From the NCBI GenBank assembly GCA_002914805.1, contig JXTB01000385.1:61456-125455 (forward strand): a stretch of DNA of 64,000 bases, given 5' to 3'. This document shows, one piece after another, positions 59,467-64,000 of this stretch. The notes under the pieces were generated by a model. That model saw only the letters and a program-made list of their open reading frames with translations. It did not search any database and was not told where the DNA came from. Position 1 is the first letter of the stretch; every line of letters starts with the position of its first letter. The position numbers were made by a program, and so were the translations under genes. The DNA comes from Parasponia andersonii. Taxonomy: Eukaryota > Streptophyta > Magnoliopsida > Rosales > Cannabaceae.

Positions 59467-62135
59467 TCACATATTTCTAACACACCCAAATTTGCTGCGC
59501 CAATCTAGAATTTCTAGTGCGGCACCATAATGTGCCAGAGCCCCCATGACCACAAAAACATGGAAGATTTGATGGCTATGCCCAGCCAAGTCAAACCAAC
59601 CAGGTCTCAATCTCTCTGGAATCCTGCTGACATAAAATCCAGTCCCAGTCAAGTAGAAAAAGGCCATGGCCAACTCATAGGAGAGGATGAGGTTTCTCCT
59701 GGGGTTGTCCCAGTTGACAACAACAGCATGGATGGTAGGGACAATGCCAAAGAGCCCCATGGAGGCGAAGAGCATGGCTCGGAACCCGCGGAACTTGCCA
59801 GCCGAGAGCCTCGGAGAGAGCAGGGTGATGATGGTGAAGGCCCCCATGGCTGTGATCCCACCAAGGTAGCCCATGTGCCAGTTTGAGTCACAGTGGAAGA
59901 TGTAGTAGATTGGAGGGAAGAAGGATGTGATGATCATGGTGGTGATCCCAACATAGTCAATTCTCAGTAGAAATATGTTTAGAGAGTGGGAGTGGCATGA
60001 GAATAGGTGGCAAATACTGCTTGAGAGGAGGCAGAACATGGAACCTCCCAAGAAAACAAAGAATGGCCATTGTTCTACAGTGCCAAGGTTATTGCCAAAT
60101 ATTGCTGTACTGTTTTTATTATCTTTTGTTTCTGCTGATGATATTTGCTTCAAATCTACCAGCTTTGTTGTCCCCTGCAAGTGTTGTGGTTGTGAGTTTT
60201 TTCTTATGTGGAAATTAGTAGTGATGATTGGAGAGTGGGGAGGTTGGACTTACCACAGTAAAATCTTTGAAATTGTTGGAAACGTTTGCATCTGCACTAA
60301 TTGGTAGTGACCTGCAACAACATTTGAATGAGAAGGAAGGGTTCAAACATATTGATTAGTGATATGGAAAATAAAAGTTCAGAGAAATTAACGAATTTAA
60401 GATATATTCACTAATCTGTGACGAAAAGAATCGTATGGGAAAATAGTTTGGAGAGGAATAAAAAGGAATACGAATTTTAGTTATCATTTCCTAATTCACT
60501 AATTATAATGAAGATTCACCAAAATTTGTGTGCCAAATAGGTTAGAAAACATAAGAATGGATGGAAAAGAGAAACACTTCCTTTTCGAATTATTAGTAAA
60601 CATGTCATTTATATTAATCATGTGAATTAGGTCGAATAGTTTGCTCCTATAAAGATTTGGGATTCGATTTCTCTTGGGGACCTACTTTGTAATATTCTAC
60701 GCTGAAACCTTCCAAAGATTGTAGGATTCATGGGAGAACATGTATTTAAAAAAAAATACATAGTCTTCGTTTAATCCTAATAAAATTCTTAAAAAGATTT
60801 ACTACAGTGAGATAACATGGTAACCATGAAAGAGAAGAATATAGTCTACAGCGGTAACCATGAAACACTTCTTAATGAAGTTAATTTCTAACTGTGAAAG
60901 CAAATTACATGTGTGCTTGTTTGATAGTACTTTCTTTTCTTTTCCGGAAAAATGAAAAGAATGATAAGGAGTTTCTTAAACAGAAACTGAAGAAGTTTCT
61001 CACCATTCAACTCACTTTTAAAACCAGAAGTCGAAAGATAAAAGTGCTACCAAACAACTTGTACATAGTTTTTTAAAAAACTAATATATAAAAAATAAAT
61101 AAATAAATAAAATATGAAGCGCATGAACTTAGAAGCTCAATGAAGACATTAAACTATAAAAATCACACAATTTAGATACAAGAGTTATTTTGTTCTTACT
61201 AATTCATTTTCCATTTTCTCCTTGGGGCAAGCAAGAGGTTGGTGGTTGAAATTTAGTCAATTAAAAAATAAATAAATAAATAGACAAAAACAGAGTATAA
61301 ACCCCCTTTCAAAAAAAAATATAAATATAATCAGAGTATAACCCAGAAACAGGGAAATACCAAAAAAGCAATAGTATATGTTACTATGTATGTAAATTAC
61401 AGGAGCACACTTGCATGCCCAAAATGGGAACTTTCACACACAAATAAAGTGTATACAGATATATATTTGATATTTTTCATCCTATTGCTAGTTCGATCCT
61501 AATTCCTTCAAAAAGAATATAAAAGGAATCTACACATATGTAAATACAAATATATTTACATCAAATTTTCCGAAGAAAGGCTCGGATACCTGGCCAAAAA
61601 ACCAAGGAGATCCGCTACATGAGGCACTTCCAAGAAATTCGCCATAGTCAATCCCAAAAACAGAACAAACCCAATTAAATGCCTGCAAAAAAATTCCAAT
61701 CCCAGAAAACCATTTTCACAAATCAGCTCAAATTTTTCATAAAAAAAATTAAAATTTAAAAAAAAAATCCCATGAAAGCAAAAGTTGTGAAATGAACCCA
61801 AAAAAATATATATATAAAATAATATTAATTAAAACTCTCACGTACGTCCAAACATTGAGTGTTTCATTATGCCAACGCAGTAAGCTAAAGAAGGCCTCTT
61901 TGAGAGGCCAATTAGCTCTGTAATAATTCAATATAAACTCGTTGTCCTTCATGTACTCCGGCAAGTCCTTAAACGACACCAAAGCGTACCGTTTCGGCTT
62001 GTTTCGGCTCTGTGGATCCTTATTCTTCTTTCTGTTTGGTTCAGAAGAACCTAGAAACGAAGGTTTATGATGGGTTTGATCCATTTCGTTGATTCCTTTC
62101 CTCTTCGAAGCACTACTCCTCTCACTAAGACTCAT
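59467..62135 (-). CDS. HHP: Heptahelical transmembrane protein (HHP, PAQR/adiponectin receptor family), 4 exons
   Basis: Exons from the 5' end: 62,135-61,846; 61,682-61,590; 60,311-60,254; 60,174-59,467. Frame and GT-AG hold, giving 382 aa (plant HHPs are about 350-390). The basic N-terminus is followed by SFKDLPEYMKDNEFI and WHNETLNVWTHLIGF, hallmarks of the family. The zinc-site residues of PAQR proteins are visible: SSSICHLFSCHS with H203, D220 in RIDYVGI, and H348xxxH352 in AGHSHQIFHVFVV. Seven membrane helices are expected, with the N-terminus cytoplasmic. Arabidopsis HHPs have been linked to hormone and sugar responses; biochemical activity in plants is unsettled. Exon 3 (58 bp) is short but needed to keep frame. 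The leader carries a (GA)n tract. Confidence 0.92.
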
Positions 62136-62334
62136 ATTTGTACGTTACATATAGTTTATACCCACAAAATTATAAGATGCAGAGAAAAATAAATAAGAAG
62201 AAGAAGAAGATAATTTACATAAACGACACCGTTTAAGAGCTTTATGGCTACTAATGGGATTTTTTTGAAGCATATGCGTATTAAGTGCGTTTGGATACCT
62301 CACAACTGCTCCAACTGTGGCATTTAAAGACACA

Positions 62335-62339
<5 letters not shown>

Positions 62340-62376
<37 letters not shown>
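62340..62376. repeat. (GA)n microsatellite upstream of HHP
   Basis: 37 bp of pure GA about 205 bp before the HHP start codon (CT on the transcript strand), in the likely leader or core promoter. Such tracts are frequent near plant transcription starts. Confidence 0.9.
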
Positions 62377-62380
<4 letters not shown>

Positions 62381-62399
62381 GCTAACAGCATTACATGCA

Positions 62400-63100
62400 T
62401 GCAGCTGTTTCTTTCTCTATCTATTTTTTGTTTTATTTTTTAATTTTAATTAATAATTATTATACAGCAATGTTATGGGCCTTTGTTAATTTGGTCAACA
62501 TGAAAATTAGATGAAGATAATTTTTTTAGAAAAAAATAAAATAAAAGATTGGGTATGAAAACCCATATGAGTTGAGCTAGCTACAGCTCTCCACCAAATA
62601 CTGATCAACTATAAACTGAAAAAAAGAGAGAAAAACCCCCCACTTTGATTTAATTCTTTTAGGTGCATTCAACGCCTGTTATACGTACACGTCATCACAT
62701 TCTTTCTCTTTTTATTTTTTACACATACTCTGGTTTTGAATGTTCTGTGGGTATTCCACTTTTATAACAGGTCACAATCTCATTACTTCACAAAATTTAT
62801 TACCAGATTACAAAATTCAAGGAAAATAAACCATGGTAGTCATGAAATAGTGATGAAATAATATCCCACTCTTTTCGCCGGGGTAAATAATGTTCACACC
62901 AAACAAGCAGAGACGTCTTAAGTTAAAAGGCAAAAGTTACTGCTACAATGGTATACTTATGTGTCACGCTATAATTATGTAGGAAAGTGTAATTGGATGC
63001 TTCCTTTTCTTTTCTGTTTTAAGTTTACTACTTGTTTATAATTGTCAAGTAATAGTATTATACTAAATAAATTGTGACCATAATTTTGTATTCAGGTTGG
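62400..63100. other. AT-rich upstream DNA, nothing recognised
   Basis: Promoter-side DNA of the HHP gene. No ORF or repeat stands out. Confidence 0.5.
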
Positions 63101-63267
63101 TGAAAAGTGTAAATCGAGCACCAATTGAAGCGATCGAAATTTTATCGGTTTCGGATTTTTTTTGAAATTTTGGGTGGATTTCGGTGTTAATAGGTTAAAA
63201 ATGTGCATGAAAAAATTAGAAGAAAAATATTATTTCGGCTTGATTTTCATGTTGAGTACAATATAGC

Positions 63268-63517
63268 AGTGGGGGTTGGATTCAGATTTGATCGAACTGG
63301 TCTGGTCAGATTAGTCGGATTGGTGACTATTTTTATTCACCCATATAAAGCATTATATCATGAAACTCACATTCAAATATTGAATTATGTCATTTCTTTG
63401 CTAACCTAACCGATCAAATAGGGGTCGGATTCAGTTTTGCTTTAACCGGCTTGGTTGGGTATTTTTGTTCACATCTATCAAGTATTATGTCACTAAATTC
63501 AAATTCAAATTTTGAAA
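63268..63517. repeat. Diverged direct repeat of about 100-115 bp
   Basis: 63,268-63,385 and 63,417-63,517 share GGGGKYGGATTCAG, TATTTTTRTTCAC and CATTCAAATATTGAA-like ends. The words GGTTGGATTCAG and GGTTGGGTATTTTTGTTCAC are common in plant non-autonomous hAT-like elements; this is an inference. Confidence 0.5.
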
Positions 63518-63717
63518 AATGTCAATTATTTTATACCATAACTACAAAGGAAGAGAATCCCAGATATGACTTCAACCATAAATTAAGTAAATCAAGGAAC
63601 TACCAAATGAGACAAGGAGAGTCAGTAGAACTTAGAAAGGGATGAGTCATGACAACTTGAGATTTCCTTAAAAGCAAACAAAAGGAAAACCTCAAAGATC
63701 AACAATTACACTTTGTT

Positions 63718-63854
63718 CTACTTATTGAGAAAGGTTAAGAAATCATTTGCATTTTTTGTCACGTTTCTTGGATATGTATTAACAAACAACATTGGTGATT
63801 TTGGATGCTTAATGTAGCCAATTTCTTGAGAAAATTCAACAGCATTCTTCAAAT
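63718..63854 (-). CDS. Putative terminal exon of an unidentified minus-strand gene
   Basis: After a good acceptor (TTTGCTTGTAG) the minus strand reads two bases, then LKNAVEFSQEIGYIKHPKS, then PMLFVNTYPRNVTKNANDF and LTFLNK before TAG at 63,718-63,720. The text is complex, hydrophilic and free of stops, in 137 bp of otherwise non-coding DNA. No upstream exon is seen in the remaining 146 bp, so the rest of the gene would lie right of the window. I do not recognise the family. It could also be an isolated gene fragment. Confidence 0.42.
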
Positions 63855-64000
63855 CTACAAGCAAAGAAAACAACAAATGCATTTATATCTCAGCAATGAC
63901 AATGTAGTCCTTATTAATACCAGAAAATTAAGGAGCACTACTGGCTTTGTCTTTTAATAGTTTATTGGGTACACAGTAGTGTTTTATTGAGAATGTTAAA

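Noticed and set aside
59530-60307. Several + strand and alternative minus ORFs of 60-118 codons
   Set aside because: Shadows of the long last HHP exon on the minus strand, which has the family motifs.
1-64000. tRNA, rRNA or other structured RNA genes
   Set aside because: I saw no tRNA A/B box pair with a cloverleaf or any rRNA-like segment; only primer sites complementary to tRNA-Met inside retrotransposons. A tRNAscan or Infernal run would be decisive.
1-64000. A new multi-gene biological system
   Set aside because: The confident genes are single, unrelated members of known plant families separated by transposons, with no conserved clustering visible.

Overview
This window looks like AT-rich nuclear DNA of a flowering plant, probably a eudicot. 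The genes are split by GT-AG introns. All confidently assigned genes belong to plant families: a plant glutamate-receptor-like channel, a C1-less plant diacylglycerol kinase, a GT47 exostosin-type glycosyltransferase and a heptahelical PAQR protein. Plant LTR retrotransposons and MITEs fill much of the rest. I cannot name the species. Splice sites were chosen by eye from frame, family alignment and GT/AG consensus. No novel multi-gene system is visible. The interesting content is genome structure.

Layout. Positions 1-1.8 kb hold a decayed duplicate of the 3' end of the diacylglycerol kinase gene. It is interrupted by a 758-bp solo LTR with a perfect 5-bp target duplication. Positions 2.4-8.8 kb are a transposon-like region with a possible MULE zinc-knuckle trace, a fragment of an NFD4/nodulin-like transporter and a MITE. 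Positions 12.6-31.55 kb are one GLR gene (+ strand, 5 exons, 980 aa predicted). Its first intron is 14.6 kb and holds two same-family solo LTRs (both with perfect TSDs), a hairpin MITE, a hAT-like MITE, and a PIF/Harbinger-like MITE split by an antisense Ty3/gypsy element with 386-bp LTRs. Intron 2 is mostly a MULE-type MITE with a perfect 9-bp TSD.

Positions 32.2-38.4 kb are a diacylglycerol kinase gene (- strand, 12 exons, 498 aa), tail-to-tail with the GLR. Positions 38.4-54.4 kb are gene-poor. They hold MITEs, a GC-rich stretch of unknown nature beside a run of N, and an old LTR retrotransposon at about 47.7-54.0 kb. Positions 54.5-57.7 kb are a GT47 glycosyltransferase (- strand, 4 exons, 494 aa). 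Positions 59.5-62.1 kb are an HHP/PAQR membrane protein (- strand, 4 exons, 382 aa). At 63.7-63.9 kb there may be the last exon of another minus-strand gene.

The genes do not form a pathway. The GLR (ion channel), DGK (lipid second messenger) and HHP (membrane receptor-like) are all signalling proteins, but plant neighbours are usually unrelated in function. The most useful inference is that the GLR-DGK junction was duplicated. The left edge aligns with the GLR-to-DGK 3' intergenic sequence, so another GLR copy or its remnant is predicted just left of position 1.
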